DNA from: Bradyrhizobium sp. 1(2017)
GTDB lineage: Bacteria; Pseudomonadota; Alphaproteobacteria; Rhizobiales; Xanthobacteraceae
Assembly (NCBI RefSeq): GCF_011602485.2
Contig: NZ_CP050022.2
Coordinates: forward strand, 6,344,001-6,408,000
DNA: 64,000 nt
Direction of reading: 5' to 3'
Shown: positions 8,899 through 16,351 of the stretch, in pieces
Layout: each line of letters opens with the position of its first letter
How positions within the stretch are numbered: the stretch's first letter is position 1
Notes under the pieces: generated by a model
Databases searched by the model: none
The model's input: the letters and a program-made list of their open reading frames with translations, nothing else
What the model was told of the DNA's origin: nothing
Made by a program: the position numbers and the translations under genes

Positions 8899-9072
8899 CT
8901 AGACCCTGTTGCGGCCGCGGGCCAAGCCGACCACGGCCGAGACCAGGAACAGGACGACCGCGATGAAGAAGATGATCTTGGCGATCTCGATCGAAGCGCC
9001 GGCGATGCCGCCAAAGCCCAGGATACCGGCGATCAGTGCGATAACCAGAAACGTCACAACCCAGCCAAGCAT
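8899..9072 (-). CDS. DUF1328 (YtjA-like) small membrane protein
   Basis: 57 residues from the internal ATG at 9072: [22 protein letters not shown], then [27 protein letters not shown]. These two hydrophobic helices and the G-F-G-G-I-A-G link are the full DUF1328 pattern, so the longer upstream frame is not needed. Members are inner-membrane peptides of unknown function, often stress-induced. The gene stands alone, convergent with the thioesterase gene and divergent from the helicase. Confidence 0.88.
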   Translation of the reverse strand: MLGWVVTFLVIALIAGILGFGGIAGASIEIAKIIFFIAVVLFLVSAVVGLARGRNRV

Positions 9073-9310
9073 GGTCAAACCCTCGTCTTGATGTCTGTCT
9101 TGCGTCGACGCGGCTGACCGCGCCACCTGCCCAGACAATCACGAGGCGGGAACGATTGTTCCGGCCCGCCCCGGCGCGAAATTCGCTGCCTTGGCAGGAA
9201 CAAATCGGCCTGCCACGCACGTGGAAAACCTGGCACCGGCGCCCCATATAGGGACCAATCCCTGTTAAGAAGGCTCCCTTCCACCACCCCGCGGTGCCAT
9301 CGTGGGGCCA

Positions 9311-11899
9311 ATGATTCGCATGACCGAGCCGAGCAAGATCACAGGCGTACCCGACCACCAGCCCGCAGCCGGCGGCATTGCCGCGCGTGCGCGCGCCTCG
9401 GTGGGCCCGAAATATCTGTCCGGACTTAATCCGGAGCAGCGCGACGCGGTCGAGACCCTGGATGGCCCGGTCCTGGTGCTGGCCGGCGCCGGTACCGGCA
9501 AGACGCGCGTCCTGACCACGCGGATCGCGCACATCCTGAGCCAAGGCCGCGCCCGCCCCGCCGAGATCCTGTCGGTGACCTTCACCAACAAGGCCGCGCG
9601 CGAGATGAAGCACCGGCTCGGCCAGATGCTCGGCCATGCCGTGGAGGGCATGCCCTGGCTCGGCACCTTCCACTCCATCGGCGGCCGCATCCTGCGCGTC
9701 CATGCCGAGCTGGCGCAGCTCAAGTCGAACTTCACCGTGCTCGATGTCGACGACCAGGTCCGACTGCTCAAGCAGTTGCTCCAGGCCGACAACATCGACG
9801 ACAAGCGCTGGCCGGCGCGCATGCTGGCCGGCCTGATCGACGGCTGGAAGAACCGCGGGCTGATGCCGTCGCAGGTGCCGTCAGGCGAGGCCGCCGTCTT
9901 CGCCAACGGCAAGGGCGGCAAGCTCTATGCGAGCTACCAGGAGCGGCTTAAGATACTGAACGCCGCCGATTTCGGCGATCTGCTGCTGGAGAACATCCGC
10001 ATCTTCCGCGAGCACCCTGACATCCTCAGGCAGTACCAGCAGCGCTTCAAATACATCCTGGTCGACGAATATCAGGACACCAACGTCGCGCAATATCTGT
10101 GGCTGCGGCTGCTGTCGCAGGCGCCGTCTTCCAGCTCGTCATTGCCGGGCTTGACCCGGCAATCCATCGATTCCTCACAAGATGGATCACCGGCTCTCGA
10201 CGCTTCGCGCCGGCCCGGTGACGACGAGCAAAGCAATGCGGCACCTATTCCCGCCAGCGAACGGGCCCTCACCAAAAACATCTGCTGCGTCGGCGACGAC
10301 GACCAGTCGATCTATGGCTGGCGCGGCGCCGAGGTCGACAACATCCTGCGCTTCGAGCACGATTTTCCCGGCGCCAAGGTGATCCGCCTGGAGCGCAACT
10401 ACCGCTCGACCGGCCACATCCTCGCCGCCGCCTCGCATTTGATCGCGCACAACGAAGGCCGGCTCGGCAAGACGCTGCGCACCGAGGACCAGGACGGCGA
10501 GAAGGTCACGGTCACGGGCTCGTGGGATTCGGAAGAGGAAGCCCGCGGCATCGGCGAGGAGATCGAGCAGCTGCAGCGCCAGGGCGAGAAGCTCAACGAG
10601 ATCGCAATCCTCGTCCGCGCGTCCTACCAGATGCGCGAATTCGAAGACCGTTTCGTCACGCTCGGCCTGCCCTATCGCGTCATCGGCGGCCCGCGCTTCT
10701 ACGAGCGCGCCGAGATCCGCGATGCGCTGGCGTATTTGCGCGTCATCAATTCACCCGCCGACGACCTTGCCTTCGAGCGCATCGTCAATACGCCGAAGCG
10801 TGGGCTTGGCGACGCCACCGTGCAGATGCTGCACGACCACGCCCGCAAGCGCCGCATCCCTCTGTTCGAGGCGGCGCGCGCCGTGGTCGAGACCGACGAA
10901 TTGAAACCGAAGGCGCGCGGTTCCCTGCGGGATCTGGTCGCGCATTTCGACCGCTGGCGTGCCCAGCGCGAGGTCACCGCGCATACGGATCTCGCCCAGA
11001 TCGTGCTCGACGAGAGCGGCTATACCGAGATGTGGCAGAAGGACCGTTCGGCGGACGCCGCGGGCCGGCTGGAGAACCTGAAGGAGCTGGTGCGGTCGAT
11101 GGAGGAGTTCGAGAACCTGCAAGGGTTCCTCGAGCACATCTCATTGGTGATGGACCGCGACGGCGGCGCCGAGGACGACGCGGTGTCGCTGATGACGCTG
11201 CATTCCGCCAAGGGGCTCGAATTCGACAACGTGTTCCTGCCGGGCTGGGAGGAAGGCCTGTTCCCGAGCCAGCGCACGCTGGACGAACAGGGCCGCGCGG
11301 GGCTGGAAGAAGAGCGCCGGCTCGGGCATGTCGGCCTGACCCGCGCCCGCCGCCGCGCGATGATCTATTTCGCGACCAACCGCCGGATCCACGGCACCTG
11401 GTCCACCACGATCCCCTCGCGCTTCCTCGACGAATTGCCGGCGGCCAATGTCGAGATCACGGAATCCAAGGGCGGCTCGGCCTGGGGCGGCACCGGCGGC
11501 TACGGCGCCTCGCGCTTCGACGACATGGAGGCGTTCGGCTCGAGCTATTCGACCCCGGGCTGGCAGCGCGCCCAGGCCAATCGCAACCGCGGCAGCGGCC
11601 GCAGTGGAGGCGGTCGAAGCGGCGGCTTCGAGGAGGAAGCCACGACGTTCTCGTCCTCCTCATCATCCGGACCCGATTTCGGCAGCTTCTCCTCGCGCCG
11701 CCGCGGCCCCTTGACGATCGAAGGCGAGCTGGTCGCCAAATCCACCGGCACGATCTCGGAATTCTCGCTGGAAGACCGCGTCTTCCACCAGAAATTCGGC
11801 TACGGCCGCGTCACCAAGATCGACGGCAACAAGCTCACCATCGCCTTCGACAAGGCCGGCGAGAAGAAGGTCGTGGACAGCTTCGTGCAGCGGGCGTGA
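9311..11899 (+). CDS. uvrD: UvrD/PcrA/Rep-type ATP-dependent DNA helicase
   Basis: 862 residues from the ATG at 9311 (GTG 9302 and ATG 9320 are alternatives). Superfamily 1A motifs appear in order: LNPEQRDAV (Q motif), AGAGTGKTR (Walker A), TFTNKAAREM (Ia), VDEYQDTN (II), VGDDDQSIYGWRGA (III), LERNYRS (IV), LMTLHSAKGLEFDNVF (V), GLTRARRR (VI). The C-terminus (FGYGRVTKIDGNKLTIAFDKAG) is the Tudor-like tail that binds RNA polymerase in PcrA/UvrD. It unwinds DNA 3'-5' in repair and replication. Odd point: residues 273-319, between motifs II and III, are extra. They are encoded by a palindromic intergenic-type repeat (separate entry). The frame stays open. Confidence 0.93.
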   Translation: MIRMTEPSKITGVPDHQPAAGGIAARARASVGPKYLSGLNPEQRDAVETLDGPVLVLAGAGTGKTRVLTTRIAHILSQGRARPAEILSVTFTNKAAREMKHRLGQMLGHAVEGMPWLGTFHSIGGRILRVHAELAQLKSNFTVLDVDDQVRLLKQLLQADNIDDKRWPARMLAGLIDGWKNRGLMPSQVPSGEAAVFANGKGGKLYASYQERLKILNAADFGDLLLENIRIFREHPDILRQYQQRFKYILVDEYQDTNVAQYLWLRLLSQAPSSSSSLPGLTRQSIDSSQDGSPALDASRRPGDDEQSNAAPIPASERALTKNICCVGDDDQSIYGWRGAEVDNILRFEHDFPGAKVIRLERNYRSTGHILAAASHLIAHNEGRLGKTLRTEDQDGEKVTVTGSWDSEEEARGIGEEIEQLQRQGEKLNEIAILVRASYQMREFEDRFVTLGLPYRVIGGPRFYERAEIRDALAYLRVINSPADDLAFERIVNTPKRGLGDATVQMLHDHARKRRIPLFEAARAVVETDELKPKARGSLRDLVAHFDRWRAQREVTAHTDLAQIVLDESGYTEMWQKDRSADAAGRLENLKELVRSMEEFENLQGFLEHISLVMDRDGGAEDDAVSLMTLHSAKGLEFDNVFLPGWEEGLFPSQRTLDEQGRAGLEEERRLGHVGLTRARRRAMIYFATNRRIHGTWSTTIPSRFLDELPAANVEITESKGGSAWGGTGGYGASRFDDMEAFGSSYSTPGWQRAQANRNRGSGRSGGGRSGGFEEEATTFSSSSSSGPDFGSFSSRRRGPLTIEGELVAKSTGTISEFSLEDRVFHQKFGYGRVTKIDGNKLTIAFDKAGEKKVVDSFVQRA
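10136..10227. repeat. Palindromic repeat element inserted in frame within the helicase gene
   Basis: The DNA reads TCGTCATTGCCGGGC...AATCCATC, a 12-nt loop, then GATGGAT...GGTGACGACGA. Arms ATCCATC (10162-10168) and GATGGAT (10181-10187) are exact complements, and the outer 13-nt ends match at about 10 positions. Such GTCATTGCCGGGCTTGACCCGGC elements normally lie between genes in this genus. Here it is translated without a stop as a Ser/Pro/Asp-rich insert containing LPGLTRQSI. Confidence 0.8.
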
Positions 11900-11907
11900 G
11901 GCCCGGC

Positions 11908-12198
11908 GTGGCTCATTACATCGCCATCATCGAGGAGGCCGGCCCGGACGCCCCCGTCAGCCTCTGGTTTCCCGACCTGCCCGGCTGCATCTCCGGCGGC
12001 GACGACGTCGACGAGGCCCTCGAGAATGCACCCGAGGCGCTCGCGTTCTATGCGCAGGAGCTGAGCGCGGACGGCCGCCAGCTTCCTCCGCCGCGGACGC
12101 TGGACGAGCTCAAGGCGGATCCGGAATTTGCCGACGATCTGGGGAAGCACACGGCCGTCCCGATCGAATGGCCGCCGCTCGCCGAGGCCACGGAGTGA
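11908..12198 (+). CDS. HicB-like (UPF0150) antitoxin-family protein, orphan
   Basis: 96 residues. AHYIAIIEEAG then VSLWFPDLPGCISGGDDVDEALENAPEALAFYAQEL is the classic HicB ferredoxin-like N-terminal domain (Y-x-x-x-(F/V)-P-D-L-P-G-C-x-(S/T)-x-G-x-(D/T)). The GTG at 11908 is preceded 6 nt away by GAGG, which overlaps the helicase stop codon. A second GTG at 11896 overlaps that stop in a GTGA arrangement. Translation is therefore probably coupled to the helicase. No HicA toxin (about 60 residues, dsRBD-like) lies on either side. The C-terminus lacks an obvious ribbon-helix-helix DNA-binding segment, so this may be a solo HicB. Confidence 0.75.
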   Translation: MAHYIAIIEEAGPDAPVSLWFPDLPGCISGGDDVDEALENAPEALAFYAQELSADGRQLPPPRTLDELKADPEFADDLGKHTAVPIEWPPLAEATE

Positions 12199-12286
12199 GG
12201 ACTGTGCGCCGCACTGGCGCAACTCTCGACAGTTCTGGTCCGAACAGGCCTTGACCACCACGAACTTCCCCGTATCAGATACCTTC

Positions 12287-12703
12287 ATGGTCCGGGGCTC
12301 CGTCACACTGATCGTGCTTGCATTGGGGATGCCGTCGCTTGCGGCGGCGCAGACCGTGAGCTTTGGCGATTCGATCGGCAAGCTGGCCGCGAGCTGCGGG
12401 GCGGAAATCGTCGCCAATTGCCGCGGCGTCAATCCGGATTCGAACCGGCTCAAGGAGTGCCTGTCGCGCAACCGCGACGTGCTCTCGCCGCAGTGCGCGA
12501 GCGATTATCTCGGCGTCTTCGACGCCATCCAGAAGCGCGTGGCGGCGCGCGTGACGGTGGCGAACGCCTGCCAGCGCGAGATCGTCAAGGTTTGCGGCGG
12601 CTCGACCAAGGAGACCAGCAAGTCGGTCCCCTGCCTGGTCTCCACGCCCAAGGGCATCAGCAACAATTGCCTCAAGGCGGTCGACGATGCGGGGTATCGC
12701 TGA
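12287..12703 (+). CDS. Secreted cysteine-rich repeat protein
   Basis: 138 residues from the ATG at 12287. The signal peptide is MVRGSVTLIVLALGMPSLAAAQ. The mature part has regularly spaced Cys (SCGAEIVANCRGV, LKECLSRNRDVLSPQC, NACQREIVKVCGG, VPCLVSTPKGISNNCLKAV). The C-x(n)-C-x-x-V pattern recalls the GLG1/Cys-rich repeat found in many rhizobial periplasmic proteins, where Cys should form disulfides. Function is unknown. The stop TGA overlaps the ATG of the OmpA-like gene by 1 nt (TGATG), so the two form an operon. Confidence 0.75.
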   Translation: MVRGSVTLIVLALGMPSLAAAQTVSFGDSIGKLAASCGAEIVANCRGVNPDSNRLKECLSRNRDVLSPQCASDYLGVFDAIQKRVAARVTVANACQREIVKVCGGSTKETSKSVPCLVSTPKGISNNCLKAVDDAGYR

Positions 12704-13371
12704 TGCGCGCGAAGGGGCTCGCCACCGCCGGTCTGGGCATCGCGCTGGGCTTCGTCCTGCTCGCGGGCGCCGCGCGCGCGCAGACGGCGGCACCGACCCG
12801 CGACGACATCGTCGCCAAGCTGAACCATTTCGAGCAAGCCGCCGAGGTCGACCTTCACGCCCTGAAGCAGCAGGTGATGGAGCGCGCCAAGACCAGGATC
12901 AAGAACGATCCCGGTCCGGTGAACCGGCCGTTGATCGCGCCCGATCTCGCCAAGCTGCCCGCTTTCAACGCGCAGATCCAGTTCGATGCCGACACGCCGA
13001 TCATCCAGCCCTCGTCCTACCAGACCGTCGGCCGCATCGCGGACGCGCTGGTGCATTCGTCGCTGCTGCCCTACACCTTCCTGATCGTCGGCCATGTCGA
13101 ATCCAATGCGAAGACGCGCGAGGCCAACGCGATCCTGAGCCAGCGCCGGGCGGACGCCATCCGCGACGTGCTGGTGAACACGTTCAAGATCTCGACCAAA
13201 CGGCTGCATCCGATCGGCCTCGGCGAGGAGCAGTTTCTCGATCGGGCCAAGCCGACCTCGGCCGTCAACGGCCAGTTGCAGATCCTGACCTATGCCAAGC
13301 TGCCGGAGGAGCCTGCGCATCCGGCTGCGGCACCTGCGCCTGCGCCGAAAAAGCCTGCCAAGAAGCGCTGA
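12703..13371 (+). CDS. OmpA-family periplasmic protein
   Basis: 222 residues. The signal peptide (GLGIALGFVLLAGAARA) is followed by a helical region and an OmpA/Pal C-terminal domain. In that domain IQFDADTPIIQPSSYQTVGRIADAL matches the (F)x-x-(D/N)xxxx-(L/I) start, and ANAILSQRRADAIRDVLV plus RLHPIGLGEEQFL match the NxxLSxxRAxxV...GxGxxxP signature. The tail is an Ala/Pro/Lys-rich run (PAPAPKKPAKKR). The domain binds peptidoglycan non-covalently. The protein lacks a beta-barrel, so it is soluble or peripherally attached. It is translationally coupled to the Cys-rich protein. Confidence 0.82.
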   Translation: MRAKGLATAGLGIALGFVLLAGAARAQTAAPTRDDIVAKLNHFEQAAEVDLHALKQQVMERAKTRIKNDPGPVNRPLIAPDLAKLPAFNAQIQFDADTPIIQPSSYQTVGRIADALVHSSLLPYTFLIVGHVESNAKTREANAILSQRRADAIRDVLVNTFKISTKRLHPIGLGEEQFLDRAKPTSAVNGQLQILTYAKLPEEPAHPAAAPAPAPKKPAKKR

Positions 13372-13544
13372 ACGCGCGCGGCTTGCTTCCTACGGAACCC
13401 TTTGAAGTCCTGACCGTTTTGTGACCTGTCTCACAGCGCAACGGCGCGGTTTCGCGCGACAATGGCACCGGTTTGTGCACCGCCCTATCCGGTGCTATAG
13501 GCTTTTTTCGTCCTTCCCCCGACCCCATGCTGAACGAGAGCGAG

Positions 13545-14063
13545 ATGGCTGGCTATTTTCAACGCCAACTGGCCGATTACGTCGAATATCATCGCGATCC
13601 CTGGAACTGCGCGATGCACGTGGTCGGCATCCTGCTGCTGTTCACCGGCGCCGTGCTGCCGCTGACCTTCGTGCATTTCTCCATCTTCGGGATCGAGGTC
13701 AGCCTGGCGGTGATCATGGCGTTGCCGGTGCTGGTGTACTGGCTGATGCTGGACGCCGGGATCGGGCTCGGCATCCTCGCCGCGGCGGTCGTGCTGCTTT
13801 CGGTCGCAACCGTAATCGGCAATCAGGTCTCGATCGCCATGATGTGGTCGATTTTTGCCGTGCTGATCGGGCTTGGCGTCGCTTCGCAGATCGTCGGTCA
13901 CAAGGTTTTCGAGGAACGGCAGCCGTCGATGGTCGACCATCCCACGCATTTCCTGCTCGGACCGATGTTCGTCATGGCGAAATTGTTCATTGCATTGGGG
14001 TTCCGTCCCGACCTTGCCGCGATTCTGACGCCTGTTCCGGCCAATTCTCTTTCGACTCGATAA
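13545..14063 (+). CDS. Mpo1-like (DUF962/YGL010w) membrane protein
   Basis: 172 residues from ATG 13545 (MAGYFQRQLADYVEYHRDPWN); ATG 13527 is an alternative. The N-terminal YxxxHRDPxNCxxHxxG block, several hydrophobic helices, and the C-terminal VGHKVFEERQPSMVDHP-LLGPMFVMAK segment are the DUF962 pattern. They include His residues thought to bind iron. Yeast Mpo1 is an Fe-dependent dioxygenase that alpha-oxidises 2-hydroxy fatty acids. The bacterial substrate is unknown. The epimerase gene begins 29 nt downstream, suggesting a shared transcript and perhaps a role in membrane lipid metabolism. Confidence 0.8.
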   Translation: MAGYFQRQLADYVEYHRDPWNCAMHVVGILLLFTGAVLPLTFVHFSIFGIEVSLAVIMALPVLVYWLMLDAGIGLGILAAAVVLLSVATVIGNQVSIAMMWSIFAVLIGLGVASQIVGHKVFEERQPSMVDHPTHFLLGPMFVMAKLFIALGFRPDLAAILTPVPANSLSTR

Positions 14064-14092
14064 CTTCCAGAAGCGAAACAGCAAACGTCTTC

Positions 14093-15124
14093 ATGGCTCT
14101 CGTACTGGTTACCGGTGGCAGCGGCTTCATCGGACATCATCTCGTAGAAGTGCTCCGCGCCAATGGGCAGCGGGTACGGGTTCTCGATGTTCGTCCGCCG
14201 GCCGCAGCCAACACTGACGTCGAACATATGCACGGTTCAGTGCTTGATGCCGCTGCCGTCGATGCGGCCGTCGCAGGCGTCGATCAGGTCTATCACCTCG
14301 CCGGCCTGCCCGGCATGTGGGTCGCCAACAAGCAGGACTTTCACGAGGTCAATTGCCGCGGCACCGAGATCGTGCTCGCGGCCGCGATGAAGCACGGCGT
14401 GTCGCGCTTCCTGCACTGCTCGACCGAATCGATCCTGTTTCCCTATAGCGAGCTCAACGGTGTTCCCGCAGAAGAGGCGCTGCAGCCGGCCGATGCGATG
14501 CCCGGCGCCTATACGCGCTCGAAGTCGCTCGCCGAGCATTGCGCCGCCAAGGCCGCGGCCGACGGCTTCCCGCTCGTGATCGGTACGCCGACCATGCCGA
14601 TCGGCGCCGCCGACCACAATCTGACGCCGCCGACCGCGATGCTCTGGTACTTCCTCCAGAAGAAGGTGCAGCCGCATCTCAACTTCCTGGTCAACCTCGT
14701 CGACGTCCGCGACGTCGCCATGGGCCTGGTGCTGACCATGGAGCGCGGCCGCCTCGGCCAGCGCTACATTCTCGGCGGCGATTGCGTCCCGCTCGGCAAC
14801 ATCCTGCGCATGATGGCGGCGATGAGCGGCCGGCGGCAGTTTCCGGTCGTCGTGCCCGGCAGGATCGCCGAGCTCTCCGCCATCATGCTCGAAGCGATCT
14901 CCGACCACATCACGCACCGGCCGCCCAACGGCACCGCCGAGGGCGTGCGCATCGCGCTGGCCGCGAGCGACCTGTCGATCGGCAAGGCGCGTACCGAGCT
15001 CGGCTATTCGCCGCGTCCGATCGAGCCGGTGCTGCGCGAAACCATCACCCATCTGCTCGTCCGTAACGGCCAGCCGGTCTCCGGCGCCATCGAGCATCGC
15101 GCGCTCTCTTCGCGCGCGAGCTGA
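14093..15124 (+). CDS. NAD-dependent epimerase/dehydratase (extended SDR)
   Basis: 343 residues from ATG 14093. LVTGGSGFIGHHLVEVL is the TGxxGFxG NAD-binding motif. The catalytic Tyr-Lys pair is YTRSK, and STESI supplies the upstream Ser. The body resembles HpnA-like and 3-beta-hydroxysteroid-dehydrogenase-like SDRs (FLVNLVDVRDVAMGLVLTMERGRLGQRYILGG). Substrate is unproven: a nucleotide sugar, hopanoid-linked sugar or sterol-like lipid would all fit. It sits between the Mpo1-like and ICMT-like genes with short gaps (29 and 27 nt), so the three are likely co-transcribed. Confidence 0.82.
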   Translation: MALVLVTGGSGFIGHHLVEVLRANGQRVRVLDVRPPAAANTDVEHMHGSVLDAAAVDAAVAGVDQVYHLAGLPGMWVANKQDFHEVNCRGTEIVLAAAMKHGVSRFLHCSTESILFPYSELNGVPAEEALQPADAMPGAYTRSKSLAEHCAAKAAADGFPLVIGTPTMPIGAADHNLTPPTAMLWYFLQKKVQPHLNFLVNLVDVRDVAMGLVLTMERGRLGQRYILGGDCVPLGNILRMMAAMSGRRQFPVVVPGRIAELSAIMLEAISDHITHRPPNGTAEGVRIALAASDLSIGKARTELGYSPRPIEPVLRETITHLLVRNGQPVSGAIEHRALSSRAS

Positions 15125-15151
15125 GCTTCCGCCCCAACGCAAAGAACCTTC

Positions 15152-15778
15152 ATGTCCTTCGATTTCAGCAAGCTTCTCTCCGTCGCCTGGGGTGGCTGGA
15201 CCACGGCCTGGCCGACCGAACTCCTGGCCCTGATCTGGCTCGCCTTTCTCGCAAGCTGGGTCGGCGCATCGTTCTGGCAGGGGCGGACCAAGAAGCAGGT
15301 CATGACGCTGGAGTCGCAGCGCTATCGCCTGCCGATCCTGGTCGGCGGCATCCTGTACACGCCGTGGATTGCACAGCTCCTCGGCTGGAAGCCGCTCTGG
15401 GTGCTCGGCAACACCGGCATCTACATCGCCGCGGTCCTTTCGGCCGCCGGCATCGCCTTCGCCTGGTGGGGCCGGCTGCATCTCGGAAAATTCTGGTCCA
15501 ACACCATCACCCAGAAGGAAGATCACCGCGTTATCGACACCGGCCCCTACGGCATCGTGCGTCACCCGATCTACACCGGTTTGATCTTCGGCATGCTCGT
15601 CACCGGAATCGCAATCGGCCTCATAACGACGATCCTCGGCGCGATCCTGATCTCGCTCGGCATGTGGCAGAAGGGCCGGATGGAAGAAGTATTCCTGTCG
15701 AAGGAACTCGGTGAGGATGCCTACGGCGCCTATTGCCGCCGCGTGCCGATGATCATTCCGTTCCTGTCGCCGCGGTGA
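15152..15778 (+). CDS. ICMT/PEMT-like membrane methyltransferase
   Basis: 208 residues with about five membrane helices. GPYGIVRHPIYTGLIFGML is the hallmark SAM-binding region (G-P-Y-x-x-x-R-H-P-x-Y), and RMEEVFLSKELGEDAYGAYCRRVPMIIP is the C-terminal E-E...Y-x-x-Y-x-x-x-V-P block. Families with this fold include isoprenylcysteine carboxyl methyltransferase and phospholipid N-methyltransferases. Bacteria lack prenylated CaaX proteins, so a lipid or other hydrophobic acceptor is more likely. It is last of the three-gene set, followed by a strong palindromic repeat. Confidence 0.83.
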   Translation: MSFDFSKLLSVAWGGWTTAWPTELLALIWLAFLASWVGASFWQGRTKKQVMTLESQRYRLPILVGGILYTPWIAQLLGWKPLWVLGNTGIYIAAVLSAAGIAFAWWGRLHLGKFWSNTITQKEDHRVIDTGPYGIVRHPIYTGLIFGMLVTGIAIGLITTILGAILISLGMWQKGRMEEVFLSKELGEDAYGAYCRRVPMIIPFLSPR

Positions 15779-15804
15779 GGGCTTGAGCGAGCCGCATCTT
15801 CGGT

Positions 15805-15930
15805 GTCGTCCCGGCGAAGGCCGGGACCATCACCACAGGCCGTGGTTTGGCGAACGCTCGTCGTTCGGTACTGCTGCCATCCGCGAACGATAGATTCCGC
15901 GCTATGGGTCCCGGCCTTCGCCGGGACGAC
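15805..15930. repeat. Intergenic palindromic repeat, GTCGTCCCGGCGAAGG type
   Basis: Perfect 24-bp terminal inverted repeats at 15805-15828 and 15907-15930 (GTCGTCCCGGCGAAGGCCGGGACC and complement order), enclosing 78 nt. Each arm also contains the smaller palindrome CCCGGCGAAGGCCGGG. It lies between the methyltransferase gene and a small gene. Confidence 0.9.
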
Positions 15931-15999
15931 AGCGACAGGAACCGCCATCCCGCTCGCCCGTTACCCTCGACACCTGCACTCGCCGCAGAGCATCGAGCC

Positions 16000-16209
16000 A
16001 TGTCGGACGCCTACGATTATTTTCGCCAGCATGCGATTGCCGCCGTCCGCAAGGCGCGAGCGTTGCCGCCCGGGCGGCCGAAGCAAAAGCAGCGCACGGT
16101 GGCGCGGGTCTATCATCTCCTGTCCAAGGAAGCCGCGCTCAGACCGAACATCCATCACCTCGATGATTTTCGCGCGGCTCGGCGGCTCGAGCGGCAAATC
16201 GGCCGCTGA
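16000..16209 (+). CDS. Small hypothetical protein, basic
   Basis: 69 residues from ATG 16000 (MSDAYDYFRQHAIAAVRKARALPPGRPK). It is strongly basic and helical, with no signal peptide or membrane segment. The DYFRQHAIAAVRKARALPPG opening and the ordered, charged composition look like a real cytoplasmic protein. No family is recognised. It stands alone between the palindromic repeat and the sorbosone-dehydrogenase-like gene. Confidence 0.6.
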   Translation: MSDAYDYFRQHAIAAVRKARALPPGRPKQKQRTVARVYHLLSKEAALRPNIHHLDDFRAARRLERQIGR

Positions 16210-16351
16210 TCACCGGACAAAGCCCGGCAGCGTTCGTCCCATGCAAATTCAGTCGGCTGCCATTCCAAGGGAATAGACCCTGACGGCGCCCCGCGCCGGT
16301 TGACGTCTGCCCCGTCAGCCAGTTGGATGCGCGCGCAAACAGGGGCTTGTC

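Noticed and set aside
12150..12286. Minus-strand frame with MKVSDTGKFVVVKACSDQNC near the Cys-rich gene start
   Set aside because: Reads sensibly for some 30 residues, then runs antisense through the HicB-like gene with no ribosome site; kept out for lack of support.
15805..15930. Insertion sequence ends
   Set aside because: The 24-bp inverted repeats enclose only 78 nt with no transposase; better explained as an intergenic palindromic repeat.
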